This document shows positions 20,190-30,788 of a stretch of DNA of 64,000 nucleotides, in pieces. Both the position numbers and the translations under genes were made by a program. Each line of letters opens with the position of its first letter. Position 1 is the stretch's first letter. Source of the DNA: Isoetes taiwanensis (Eukaryota; Streptophyta; Lycopodiopsida; Isoetales; Isoetaceae); assembly GCA_021234155.1 (NCBI GenBank), contig JAJEKV010000002.1, forward strand, positions 16,093,428 to 16,157,427. Direction: 5' to 3'. A model generated the notes under the pieces. The model was not told the origin of the DNA. It ran no database searches and worked only from the letters and a program-made list of their open reading frames with translations.

Positions 20190-22016
20190 TAAAACTTGTT
20201 CAAACAGACTTTTACCTTTAATGGACTTTTGCAAAGACTACTTCAGGCCAATTTGTAGCCTTAGGTCAAAATAGGTGTAAATTTGACTTAAGCCTTAAGA
20301 ATGGTTAACATTTATAAAGCACAAGAATTTACCAGAATCTATAGCCAAGAATCTATAGCCAATAACAATTTCGTTTTGTCAAACATATTATAATTTTTGG
20401 CAAATACATCATATTTACCTTCAGGAAATTTCAGAATTGACTCTAGAACAGCCTAAGATTACAGATTTCTTGGGACCAATCCCGTAGAACTCCCAGCAGG
20501 CTTGATATCTTCAATGTCGCAAATGTATCTTCAATGTCATCATGTCTTGTAGCTTTTCAACTTGAAAGGAGCAAGAAACTCGATTACCTGCAGTGAAACC
20601 AGAGGACAGTTTAATGATAAGAGCCTAAGTCACTAGCAGGTAAGCTTTAGATTTCCTGAGCTTTTCGCCCTTCACCTCATTCATTCTCAAAAACAGAATA
20701 GAAGTATTGAAAATAGTTGCAAATTATATACAATCACATCACTACACTAGCTAGCAAAGAGCGGATGAAGATCATATAGTTGATCCAATAAAAGACATAT
20801 GCTTAAGCACAAGGACAACCTAAAGGCTGATGTACTAAAGTTTAACATGCAAATCAGAGCTAGAAAGGTCATCTGATATTGTCAATTATCAGCATAAGCA
20901 TGCAGATTGCATATAGATACTTAACCCAGAAACTCATCAGCACACCGATCATCTTGTGCACATGTGCAGCTTAAAAAACTAGACTATAGATATTCATCGA
21001 GCACACAGATAATCTTGTGCCCATGTGCAGCTTAAAAATACTAGACCATAGATATTCATAGAGCTTAGACTGAGCCTTTTAGTAGACAATATGAATCGCT
21101 GCAATCATAGATTTGTGTCTCTATTGTTCCCGATGTCGAAGCCATAGTGTTTAGCATTCAAAAGATAGCTAAATATTATCTAGCTTCACTATTAATGCAA
21201 GAGCAAGTGCCTTACAAGCAAATAGCTTAGTTTAACAACCACATGCTAGCAAGTAACTACAAAGACATGCACATTGATTGCCCAATTATTTACTGTTCTG
21301 AGCGGATCTATACATTACATAGAGAGGCGTAGAACCCCCAAGTAATGGGTGATTCCCGGTTGCTTCGGGAGGAACCAATTCCCATGGTGTGATGGGCAGT
21401 CATCCGCGCTCTCCACCGAGAGGATGCATAAGCATGCACCCTTATTTATTGTGAAGAAAATAGCAAGCAAAAATAACTTGAGCATACCTGAGTGACGTCC
21501 TTGTATCTGCTTAAATGTCGTCAGTATTGCATGTTCATTTGACAGGAAGGCAATTGCCCATAGCTACATCTGTGTCTTGTAAATCCAATATATTGCAAGT
21601 GGCATGCTCGAGATGTTGCATCTTCCAATATCAGTGCACTCTTCAGCCTCTGAAATATTAACGGCATGTAATATTGAACCATCTGCAACTTTATCTTGCC
21701 AATGTCCTTGAGCTAAATCCTGTCAAAGTTCAGGCTCAAAAATTCTCTAGCATAAGAGGAAGCTATCAATCAGCTATACATGTCATATGCTCAACATCTA
21801 AATGCTCTAATCGGGGTTCTACAATATTTATTACTTAGATCAGAGAGCCTGCGTTGTATTTAAATCTCTGAAAATCTAATCCCTTATGGAATCACAGCCA
21901 TACCTTTCTTCCATGGTCATGAATCTGCAGTATATCAGATGTAAGTTGTCTCAATCATAATTTCTTCATGTAGAAGTACTCAAGGAGGTTTAGGGTTATC
22001 AAACATGCTCATCCAT
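20190..22016. repeat. Non-coding repeat family, copy A (most diverged)
   Basis: The segment aligns by eye with copy B (26075-26205 joined to 41598-43240) and copy C (61016-62220). Landmarks include CTTAAGAATGGTTAACATTT, GAATCTATAGCCAATAACAA, AGACTGAGCCT, CCACATGCTAGC and GGCATGTAATATTG. Copies B and C are nearly identical to each other; A differs by many substitutions and indels. No coding potential, LTR or TIR was found, so it may be an old segmental duplication or part of a larger unknown element. In A a short stretch is replaced by mitochondrial-like sequence at 21336-21400. Confidence 0.7.
21336..21400 (-). rRNA. rrn18: Nuclear fragment of mitochondrial 18S rRNA gene (about 65 bp)
   Basis: The plus strand reads AGTAATGGGTGATTCCCGG... 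and continues to CCATGGTGTGATGGGCAG. This resembles the complement of the 3' part of plant mitochondrial small-subunit rRNA, next to the conserved GTGTGACGGGCGG site (here with A for G and T for C changes). It sits where copies B and C of the repeat have other sequence, so it looks like filler captured at a break. It is not a functional rRNA. Confidence 0.5.
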
Positions 22017-22405
22017 GGTATTTCATATTTGCAATAGTTAGAATTTTCCATCCAAGATAATACACACGTATGCAGAAAACCCAAAGGTGCCAAGAGCCCA
22101 TAATATTGTCACAATATCCTCTTCTATTTTCATCCACATTTCACCAATGTCTGAAGCCTATGTGGTGACAATTCATATATTAAAGCACGTGCATTATACT
22201 TAACGTATTGGCTAATCGACTTAAACTTAACAACGCTATAAGTACTGAATGGACATAAAGCCTTGCATATCTTGACCACATACTTATATTGAGAATGAGA
22301 ATGAGAATGATTTTTTATCGTCCACTGAGGCCAATTGGCCTATGGGACCCACAAGGAGCGCAGCAAACTTATTACTGTCCGGGTTAAAAAACCCCCGCCC
22401 CGAAG

Positions 22406-22424
22406 GGTTTTCGAGGGAAAAACC
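22406..22424 (-). other. LINE 3'-UTR hairpin (second copy)
   Basis: A six-base stem (GGTTTT with AAAACC) and 7-base loop at the position matching the 18375-18399 hairpin. The loop sequence differs but stem and loop size are kept. Confidence 0.65.
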
Positions 22425-22483
22425 GTGGCAGTAATAAGAATGCTGTAAAACTGTACAAGTATACATCAATGTATATATACATG

Positions 22484-24512
22484 TCAAGTGTGTGCCCGAG
22501 GACATAGCTGATCTCGCATGTCCATAACCTCCTGAAGGTATGATCCCAGCACCCGTACGGATGCTGTGCTCAATGTCACATGTAACGGCTGGCCAGGCCT
22601 GACCAACTCAGCATAGCGCGTCTGAATTTGATCATACGCTGGGCAACTTTGAAGGGTATGAGATTCATCCTCAATGACTCCCATTTGGCAGCATTGACAG
22701 AGCCTGTCCTGGCGTGGCTCACCAATCCATCTGCCCATCTCAATTCGAAGATGATGTGCCCCTGTGCGAATGGAGGTAATGAGTCTCCGCCTTTTCATGG
22801 GCAAATGGGTACGCAGGTAGCATTGCGGGCCTCGTTCCAATGTGGGATTTATGTGGCGCTGATAGTGTGCTGTCTTGACATATTCAAGGGCATTGGCATC
22901 CCAAAGCTTGCTGAGGAAGCAAGCATCAAGATATTGCCTCAAGCTATGGCGATCTGCCTCTGTTTGCACATGTATGCACATGTGCTTCTGCACATTCCAT
23001 CTAGCCAACCATTGAGCTCTCTTTTTCCTCCAGCAGGCCTTGAGGCGCTGCGGCCCCATTGCCATGATATAAGCTAGTTTAGGGAGAGAGCATCGTCCAT
23101 ATTGATTACCTTCTGAAAATAGACAATGTGGCGATCAAGGGCCGCCCTCTGAAGAGGCAAGAATCATGTCTCCTGCAGTAGAATTTGATATGGGACTGTG
23201 GACTTCACCTCTAGTGCTCGTACTAAGAAGGCTTTCTGGACCTGCTCCAAATCATTCCAAGTAGCAAGTGATACTACTAGGCCCCATACTTCCACCCCAT
23301 ATAAAAGGACAGGCTCTACTAAGACCTTGAATAGGTGTGACTGATGGGCCCAGTCATACAACTCCGCTCTATGACTATTGTTTTGCATTGCATATAGTGC
23401 CTTCCAGCCTGCCGTCACTCGTAGTCGTATGGATGTGTCCCAGTGCATAGTAGAAGGAAACTCCACTCCCAAATACTTGTATGTGGATGCAACTTCCACA
23501 TTCTGGCCTTGGTAACTGAAGGAGGGGACCCTCGGCTGACGTGAAGATGATATGAAAACCACCTTAAGGAGGTCCACATCATCAGCATATATTAACTGTC
23601 TGATGATCTGATAGAGAAGGTGAGTTCCATCCCCCCATTATCAGCAAGCCAGCTCTCCAATTGATCAATGTAAAGCCCAAACAATGTTGGGGAGAGAGGG
23701 CATCCCTGACGAACCCCGATACTACTATCAAATGGTTGGCTTGTCTCGCGCAAATGACGCCGAGCATCTTTCATATAGCACATTAATCGCATTACGCAAA
23801 TCTACAGAACCCCGGTATTCTTGATCTTGCCCATAGTTTTTCGAGGCACGATGTCAAACGCCTTTGCAAAATCCACAAAGCAACAATATAGATCCCGACG
23901 GGCGGTTCCTGGCTGTCTTCAATCGAGAGTTAATAGCGTGAAGATGTGGTCAATGGTTGAGTGCGGGTCCGAATCCCGCACGGGTGAGGGCCCGCGACCC
24001 GCCGCCCCTCGCTTGACCCGACAATTCTTTGCTTTCGAGAATCCCAAAGAAGCGCTTTTGCAAACACCGAACTGACCATGATTGTTCGGTAATTGGCTGG
24101 GCAGTGTGGGTCACCTGCCTTATAGATGGGAACAACTCTGCTATTGGTCCACTGCAGCGGGAAGCCTTCCTATAATGCCTTGTTGAACAAGGCGGTCAAG
24201 ACCGGTATTATGGACGCCCCCCGCCCACTTAAGCAATTACGCACCGCATACCATCCAAGTCTGGGGCTTTCCCATTGGCAAGATGTTGTAAGCCTTGTTC
24301 CACGTCCGAATCTGTGATTTCCAGCACTGGGCCTTCTTGCAAGGGTAATGCTGCATGTGCACCCTGAGGGTCGTATAGTTGTTGCAAGTATTGCCTCCAC
24401 TGCTCGGGAGTGATATTCCCTGTGGGCTGTTCTGGCTTTCTAAGAACCCTTCGCCAGAAGGTCCTGGGGTGACGTTCCAGGAGGTAAAACATTTCCCTTT
24501 GATGCGCTGCAA
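22484..24512 (-). pseudogene. LINE ORF2: reverse transcriptase and C-terminal zinc region, frameshifted
   Basis: In order: LANGKAPDLDGM near 24255 (start of the RT domain), VDFAKAFD near 23870 (motif A Asp), GVRQGCPLSPTLFGLYI near 23700 (motif B), YADD near 23580 (motif C), STYKYLGVEF near 23480 (thumb region), then 23065-22484 with PQRLKACW, SIRTGAHHLRIEMGRW and CQCCQMGVIEDESHTLQSC. Frame breaks lie near 24230, 24100-23900 and 23580, and between 23164 and 23065. The enzyme would reverse-transcribe LINE RNA at a nicked chromosomal target. The copy is inactive as read. Confidence 0.8.
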
Positions 24513-24513
24513 T

Positions 24514-25088
24514 CAGGGAAAAAAATAGCGGCTAATATTAGCCAAATGGCGATTTTTTGGACATTTTTGGACAAAATACGGCTAAACTATAAAGGAGGAA
24601 ATTTTCGGAAAAAAGAAAAAAATTGCCAAATATTTTCAAAGTTGACCTCCCTTACACCACGGTTTAGCCAAACATAAGAAAGAAGGAGAGGAAAAATTCT
24701 TCCACTTTAGCCAAACGTTCGAAAGTTTTCCTATGCATTTAGGGATAGATTAGCCATACTTTTTAATAGCTAATGTAAAATATGAGATTATTCATGAGAT
24801 TATGGAATAGAGGTTGCTAATACTATATTAGATGGACAGTTTTTTGTTCTCCAACTAGTAGATTTCTATTATTAATATGTTCGTACAATAAAAAGTTTGG
24901 CATAGCATAAATGTTTGGCTAAAGTTTATATAAAGATTCAAACAAAAAATAGCCAAACATTCAAAACTAGTAAAGGAAAATTATTCAACTTTAGCCAAAC
25001 ATTCGAAAGTTTTCCTATGTATTTTGGGTTAAATTAGCCAAAGTTGTTCTAGCTAATCTAAAATATGACTTTAGTAATTTTTTCCCTG
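24514..25088. mobile_element. hAT-type MITE inside the LINE
   Basis: The ends are CAGGGAAAAAAAT at 24514 and the complement of CAGGGAAAAAATT at 25088. They are flanked by an exact 8-bp target duplication GCTGCAAT (24506-24513 and 25089-25096). CAGGG ends with 8-bp duplications are the hallmark of hAT elements. The 575-bp interior is AT-rich with repeated TTTAGCCAAAC motifs and no ORF, so it depends on a transposase made elsewhere. It is younger than the LINE it interrupts. Confidence 0.9.
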
Positions 25089-25245
25089 GCTGCAATGTAC
25101 CTGGCTTTCTTAGCTTTAAGGAAGATGTGGTACTGTCTGACTGCATGTGGGCGTAAAGCAGGGTCTGTGACTTGGCGGAGCCAGCGTTTGTGTTCCTTGC
25201 ACTCTGCATCAAACCATTGATTACATATCCAAGGGTTAGTAGAAC

Positions 25246-26074
25246 CAAGGGTTATTCATCCAAATCAATGAACCATTAATCATAGATGCAATTATGCATC
25301 ATAGCATGTTGAGAAATATTGGCGTAAGACCATTAATAAGCATCAAACATTGGCCACGTAACATTACTGTATAAATATAATGTGACAGGCGCTTCATAAT
25401 CCCTATGATTCTGAACTTTACAATAATAAAAAAAAAAAAACGAACTTCCATCCGTAGATAAGGGGACCCTTATGTTTATCATACTATACAAGAAATCCTA
25501 TATAGTCAGCTTATAGCAACAAGGGGAGCAGGGCCTTGTTGCTACAAGGGCCCTACCCCACCTATGTTCCTTTTGAAAATCAGTCTACTCGCACTTATTG
25601 GCAAGCTCCCTCTAATGTACCATTACTCTAACCATCAATATTTGTTTCAGCATTGTATGCATTTGAATAGAATAAAGATAAAATTTGAGAGAGAATTACC
25701 TTGGAAGCAAGCCTATATGGGCACAAGTTGTAGCTACCAGTCCAAATGTCAGTTGGAAGCCATCAAAGTTTTCAAAACCTTGTGAAGCAAGATCCATACA
25801 ATGTTAGCAGAAAATCATCAAATTTTTCGAAGCATTATATTCCAAATGGCATTTTCCAACAAGCCCAATGGCATTTTCCAACGTACCATGGATTTCCAGC
25901 CTATGGATTACTTGTATCAGAGTCATCATTTCCAACCTATCATTTCCAGCCTATGCCAATTCCTATAAACGTTCAAGAAGTATTAGCAACAAATTATACA
26001 CATCTGTGGTTTAACCAATTCTTAAGGTTCCTAGGATAACTAGAGAACTGAGTATAAGAAAAAAAAAAAAACCT
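25246..26074. other. No gene recognised
   Basis: Contains an A-run near 25430 and the hairpin at 25515-25545. The plus-strand frame at 25746-26039 repeats short phrases such as GGCATTTTCCAAC and is not a convincing gene. Confidence 0.3.
25486..25545. other. TIR-like motif followed by an 11-bp hairpin
   Basis: TATACAAGAAATCC near 25487 resembles the terminus of the element at 11606. It is followed by TAGCAACAAGG, a short loop and CCTTGTTGCTA, a perfect 11-bp inverted repeat. The combination of a terminal motif and a subterminal hairpin mirrors 11606-11643, but no opposite end was identified. Confidence 0.4.
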
Positions 26075-26205
26075 TTTAAAAACTGTTCAAACATACTTTT
26101 ACCTTTCATGGACTTTTGCAAAGACCATTTCAAGCCAACTTGCAACCTTAAGCCAAAACAGATGCACCTTTGCCTTAAGCCTTAAGAATGGTTAACATTT
26201 AATAA
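26075..26205. repeat. Non-coding repeat family, copy B, left part
   Basis: This matches 20190-20325 of copy A, including TTTTACCTTTMATGGACTTTTGCAAAG and CTTAAGAATGGTTAACATTT. The match stops at 26205, where a retrotransposon LTR begins, and resumes at 41598. Confidence 0.8.
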
Positions 26206-26581
26206 AGTTACGGCTTAATGCCAGCTAGGGGGAGCGGCTCAGGCTCAACACATTTTACCCAGTTTATTCTGCGCACATATATGACAGTGTATATGGGGCT
26301 TCATATGGGTGTAAAAATTTAAGGTTAAAGCAATAAAATAGAATATCATTGATTATAAAGCATGATTAATAATGGGTCAATCGCCCGTTACAGCAAAGAC
26401 AATTCAAACATAACAGACCTTTTTCAGATCTGCTAAATATGGTTGATTCAGTCCCAGCAAAGGCTGATTTAGCTGAATCGAACATATCCATACGATCTTA
26501 CCTTTTCTTCCAAAAATATTTCGCAGTTCAAGGGAAACCCAATAAAAAAAGTGCTTCCTTCCATTATATCTGATCTATATA

Positions 26582-27653
26582 TGTTCTTATGTTTCGCGCT
26601 TATCCGACCGTCCGTTCGAGATCCGACGGCTCACGTGGATTTGGGACATATCCTACGGTCCAGATGGCCTGGGAGTTTACATATAATATGTGTACCGTGG
26701 TCCTACGGTCCAGATTGATCTGATCCTGACCGTCGGTCCAAGATCCGACGGCTCACGTGGCTTGGGGACACATCCTACGGTCCACGTGGCTTTGGGAATT
26801 ATATGTAATAGATCCTACGGCTCATATTGCTTTTATATGGTGAGATCTTGACCGTTGATCGAGTCTAAGATCCTAAGGCTCATATTGAATGCTCGTTCCT
26901 TAAGGAAAGGCTTTTAAAATTTTTTATGTTATTGGGGGGATTCGAACCTTGGTCCTCAACCCCCCAAACCCTCCACTCTAACCACTAAACCAAGCATTAA
27001 TTCTGTGAAAAATTTATGTTTCAAATATACTTAAGGGTAATATTCTAATTAAGATAAAATAGACTATAATATTCTAGGATGTTTTGAAACTTTCAAAATG
27101 TTCCAGAAAGTTCTAAAATGTTCTAGAAATTTCTAGAATGTAAGGGAATCCAGGAGAATTAAAGGGAATATAACATAAATTGTAAGAGAATCTAGGAAAA
27201 TATACAAGTCTAATGGAATCTCTTAAAATCTAATTGAATCTAAGGGAATCTTCATAATATCTAAGGGAATCTAAGAAAATCTTTATGAAATCTTAGAGTT
27301 TTTTTAAGATTTTGCAAAGAGCGACAATAGAATGTTCTAAAATGTTTCATAATAAAGGTGTACAATATAAATCTTGAAAAAAAAAATATTCTAGATGCTC
27401 AGGGCAAGCGCCTCAGTCTAAAAATAGAAAATGTTTTAAAAATGTTGCACAGATCCAAAATAGATCATTTTAGAAGGTTTTAAATGCTCATGGGTAAGCA
27501 CCTCAATCAAAATAGAAAATTCTAAGAGAATCTAGGAGAATCTAAGAGAATCTCAGTAGAATCGTTGGTTATCTAGAGCACTATAGGGCCTTACACCGTA
27601 AGAACATGCTAAAACTGGAACAATGCGCCGTAGGACGTATTAATTTTCTTGTA
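26582..27653. mobile_element. Probable solo LTR inserted in the chromovirus 5' LTR
   Basis: The 1,072-bp insertion starts TGTTCTTATG and ends CTTGTA, flanked by TATATA at 26576-26581 and 27654-27659. The flanking AT repeat makes the duplication less certain. Inside, the phrase YCCTACGGTCCA recurs near 26650, 26700 and 26770, and GATCCGACGGCTCACGTGG occurs twice. No internal region, primer site or ORF was found, consistent with a solo LTR. Confidence 0.45.
26934..26998 (-). repeat. tRNA-like sequence with pol III A and B boxes (SINE head)
   Basis: The minus strand reads TGGTTTAGTGGTTAGAGTGG (A box) and, downstream, GGTTCGAATCC (B box), with spacing a little longer than in a standard tRNA. The anticodon region is not convincing, so this is more likely a tRNA-derived SINE head than a working tRNA gene. 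It lies within the 1.07-kb insertion. Confidence 0.5.
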
Positions 27654-27906
27654 TATATATGTTGTTCTCTCTGTTGGGATTAAGCTCATCCACCACAGCC
27701 TTCGAATCCTGCGCCATTGATTCTTTGCTGCTGCACTTTGGTTTAAGCCAGAGACGGTTGTTCCTACGTAGTTGTTGAGATAGCAAGATAAAGAGTTCTT
27801 GCTTGGACCTGAGCCCGGTTGAGAGGCAAATCGTCTCCTAAATATTCAAGTTTCCATTTCAATTTTTGTTGTTGTATTTCAAAGGTATTTGTGATCATAT
27901 CAATTT

Positions 27907-27924
27907 TGGTATTAGAGCTAGGTC
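27907..27924 (+). other. Primer binding site (initiator tRNA-Met)
   Basis: TGGTATTAGAGCTAGG starts 7 bases after the 5' LTR and differs at one position from the usual TGGTATCAGAGC core. It would prime minus-strand DNA synthesis. Confidence 0.85.
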
Positions 27925-27939
27925 TTTGCAGGAGTCTAT

Positions 27940-28255
27940 GCCAATGGCTAATCGTTTCAATATCCATGAACGCTACTACCAGCAGGCAATAAGAACTGAT
28001 GATTTTATCGCAAAAGAGATTGCTAACCAGATAGCTTTGCCACCGCCTACATCTCCAGAGGATTACTAGCACAAACTAGAGCAGATAGCTCTACTTTATG
28101 GGTTTTTACCCATGATCTTCCACCTGCTAATCCACTTCTACCTGAAAACTTACCACCCGTAAATCCACCACCAGTTAATTCCAACCCAGATCCTATAATT
28201 AATAACACCTTCAATAGGTTTTTGACCTTCTTAGGCAGAATAACCCAGAGTTGAT
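27940..28255 (+). pseudogene. Chromovirus gag remnant
   Basis: An open frame from 27940 begins MPMANRFNIHERYYQQ and stops at 28069; Pro-rich sequence follows with stops. The nucleocapsid part is missing and the sequence passes straight into RT at about 28260, so a large internal deletion removed most of gag, the protease and the catalytic half of RT. Confidence 0.6.
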
Positions 28256-28260
28256 TCTTT

Positions 28261-28700
28261 ATGCAAGAAGTTGGATATTTGGGTCATATTATGTCCAAAA
28301 AAGGCATAAGGATGGATCCTGAAAAAATTAGGGTTATTCGTGATTGGCCTCGACCAAAAAACCTCAAGGATTTACGTTCTTTTGTAGAGTTATGTAGCTA
28401 CTACCAAACGTTTGTGAAGGATTTTGCAAAAGTAGCTCTTCCTCTTAGCAGATTTTTAAAGAAGGGCACACCTTTTATTTGGGATATGGAAGCTGAGGAA
28501 GCTTTTCAAATTCTAAAAAAAAAAACGGCGAACCAAAGATTAGTACTGCCTGATTGAACACGTCTTTTACAGTATGTTCCGACACCAGTGGAAATGCTAT
28601 TGGTGCAATATTTATGCAAGACGGACATCCATTAGTTTATGTTAGCCACATGCTCAAAACCATCGGAGCAAGGGTATAGCACTTATGAAAAGGACGCCTT
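28261..28700 (+). pseudogene. Chromovirus RT C-terminal part and RNase H fragment
   Basis: VGYLGHIMSKKGIRMDPEKI and DLRSFVELCSYY are the conserved block after the RT catalytic motif in Ty3/gypsy pol. They run into the tether, WDMEAEEAFQILKK. RNase H follows at 28560-28700 as a broken piece with STYEKDAF near 28680. The RT catalytic Asp pair is deleted. Confidence 0.85.
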
Positions 28701-29607
28701 TATTGGCTTAATCTTGAAAAGGATGTTAAAAGGTATGTAGAACCATGTCTCATTTGTCAACAAATGAAAGCAGCTACCAGTAAGCCTACCGGATTGGTAC
28801 AACCTTTGCCAATTCCTGAAAAACCATGGAAGCATATCATCATGGATTTTATCCAAGGAGGATCGCCAGACTAAGGTTGTAAACCGTATTATTAAAGATA
28901 TGCTCAGACCCTAGGTTGCAGAAAGGAAAAGTCAATAGGAAGAGTACCTTTACCTTCTTGAGTTTGCCTACAATAACATCCATTCCGTTACTCAGAGAAC
29001 TCCTTTTGAAGTAGTGTACATGGAATCCCCGATTGCAATGTTAGGTGAAGTACCCGCTTCAGACGAGGCAGACTTTGCAGATATCTTACAAGAAGTAAAA
29101 TCCCGAATTCGAAAGAGCCAAGAGTTAATGATTTCCAAACTTGCAAAGAAGCAAAGAAACGTTGACTACAAAAAAGGTCAATGGGTTTGGATTCATCCTA
29201 AGAAACGCTTACGGAAAATGGGTAATAGGTACGTAAAATTAGCTCCTAGGTATTATGGTCCATTTCAAGTTGACGACAAAGTTGGTGAGAATGCTTATCG
29301 TTTATATTTGTATGGAAAATAGACTAAGCTGCATCTAGTTTTTAATGTGGGAATATTAAAACCCTATAAGGGAAGTGAAATTTCTCCTCAGATTTTACAG
29401 AAAATGGAACATTTGGAACCTCCCAACATCAAGGGTGATGAAGAAGTACTTGAACGAGAGAAAATACTCACGCACGAAGATAAAGAGACTCGGACGTCCT
29501 CCTATCGAAGGTATCTTGTGAAATTCAAATTTCATCCACCTTCTGATGCAATATGGTATTCTAAAGCTCTAACTCAAGGAATACAATGCACTTTTGGAGG
29601 AATATGA
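28700..29607 (+). pseudogene. Chromovirus integrase with chromodomain
   Basis: CLICQQMKAATSKPTGLVQP (near 28750) is the end of the zinc-binding domain, and PWKHIIMDFI near 28830 carries the first catalytic Asp. The core is then deleted and frameshifted. 29014-29322 holds the C-terminal part with APRYYGPFQV, the GPY/F module. After a stop at 29320, 29347-29607 continues into a chromodomain with YRRYLVKFK and PPSDAIW near 29500-29550. Chromodomains direct chromovirus integration to marked chromatin. The gene is defective. Confidence 0.85.
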
Positions 29608-29945
29608 GAAAACTTTGCAAAAATAATAAGCAAAGTTAGGAGATATTAGAATCTTTGTATTTGGGATAATTTTAATATTAAAATTGCAATTGCTTTACCA
29701 AGGAAAAAATATCTAAAGGTTGATATACATAGTATTTTTAAATTCTTTATAAATGATTATAAAGATATCAAGTCCGCTAAATGAATTGAGGCCATTTCTA
29801 ATTGAAATGAAATGAAAATATCTAACGGAGAAGAGATTAAAGACCTCTAAATGAATTGAGGCTATTCCTAAAAGAACCCGAATAATCATCCTTAAGAGAA
29901 TTAGGATGAACAATTCTTCTCGAGATTGACGCGGACGTTTAATCT
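29608..29945. other. Chromovirus 3' untranslated region
   Basis: AT-rich sequence between the chromodomain and the purine tract. Two related stretches with CTAAATGAATTGAGG recur near 29777 and 29849. No gene recognised. Confidence 0.5.
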
Positions 29946-29960
29946 CGGGAAGGGAAGGAT
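29946..29960 (+). other. Polypurine tract of the chromovirus
   Basis: CGGGAAGGGAAGGAT lies immediately before the 3' LTR TG at 29961, where plus-strand priming is expected. Confidence 0.75.
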
Positions 29961-30194
29961 TGTTACGGCTTAATGCCGGCTAGGGGGAGCGGCTCAGGCT
30001 CAACACATTTTACCCAGTTTATTCTGTGTACATATACGGCAGTGTATATGGGGCTTCATATATATATAAACATTTACGGGTCATCACCCGTTATAACAAA
30101 GGCGATTTAAACATAACAAACATTTTCGGATTTGCTAAATATGGTTGATTTGGTCCCAACAAAGGGCAATTTAGCTATTCATAGCTGAATCGAA
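29961..30194 (+). repeat. Chromovirus 3' LTR, left piece
   Basis: Starts TGTTACGGCTTAATGCC, matching 26206 onward. It is cut at 30194 by the 11-kb element; the remainder follows at 41262. Confidence 0.9.
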
Positions 30195-30788
30195 TGTTAG
30201 TCCTGTGCCTCCTGGTACAGGACTATTCATGCATACGACGGACCAAGTCAAGGCCAAGAGTCCACAAACAGGCACGGGTCAGTCGTCAAAAGCCCAAAGA
30301 AAGGACCAAGCGGCCGGACCACGTGGTCAAAGCCTCTGCGTCACGGTACCAAAGGCGGGCCGGACAAGTGGACGGCCCCCGCCACCGTGCGTCGGCACGG
30401 CATGATTTCGTGCACTTCAAGAGGCACCGGCATTCACCCCAAATCGGGCCTCCTTCCGTGAGTCGCACAGAGATCGGTCCAGTGTCTATATTGGGCCAAA
30501 GGCCATTGTACTATATATATGAGTAGAGCTAGCACATGAGTTTTTAGATGAGTTTTGAGTCTTGTCTCACTTTAGTTTCCTCTCGATTGCGAGAGCTCAT
30601 GTATCATCATTGATGTCAAGGGAGTTGTTTTCCTCATTGTGATCTCATTGTTCTCTTTTGTTCTGGTTTCTCTTTCTTGTTCTCTTCTTGCAAATCCCGC
30701 GTGACATAGTCCCCGGATTCTCTGATTAGATCCACGGGTCCTCCACGGAGGGTTGTCTTGCGGGAGTTCCGAACCCGGACCCCAAACA
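30195..30788 (+). repeat. 5' LTR of the 11-kb gypsy element
   Basis: 594 bp, TG...CA. A TATA box (CTATATATAT) lies at 30511-30520. From 30481 to about 30715 it is the same as the 3' LTR; from 30290 to 30480 and 30735 to 30780 many positions read CGG or CG where the 3' LTR reads CAG. Confidence 0.95.

Larger units (their letters stand above)
22290..25245 (-). mobile_element. 5'-truncated LINE with short-unit tail, interrupted by a hAT MITE
   Basis: On the minus strand the element runs from about 25245, through reverse transcriptase and the C-terminal zinc region, to a 3' UTR and a tail of CATTCT units at 22290-22313. The endonuclease domain is missing. A 575-bp MITE is inserted at 24514-25088; removing it and one 8-bp target copy restores continuous LINE sequence across the site. 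It is the same family as the LINE at 17733-18522 on the opposite strand. Confidence 0.8.
26206..27899 (+). repeat. 5' LTR of the chromovirus (with insertion)
   Basis: 26208-26581 matches the 3' LTR segments 29963-30194 and 41262-41335, and 27660-27899 matches 41355-41597. The first two bases are AG instead of the TG in the 3' LTR, and the end is TA. Without the insertion the LTR is about 0.6 kb. Confidence 0.85.

Noticed and set aside
30205-30526. Open frames inside the 5' LTR
   Set aside because: They correspond to the end of ORF3 as present in the 3' LTR, read from altered sequence; not an independent gene.
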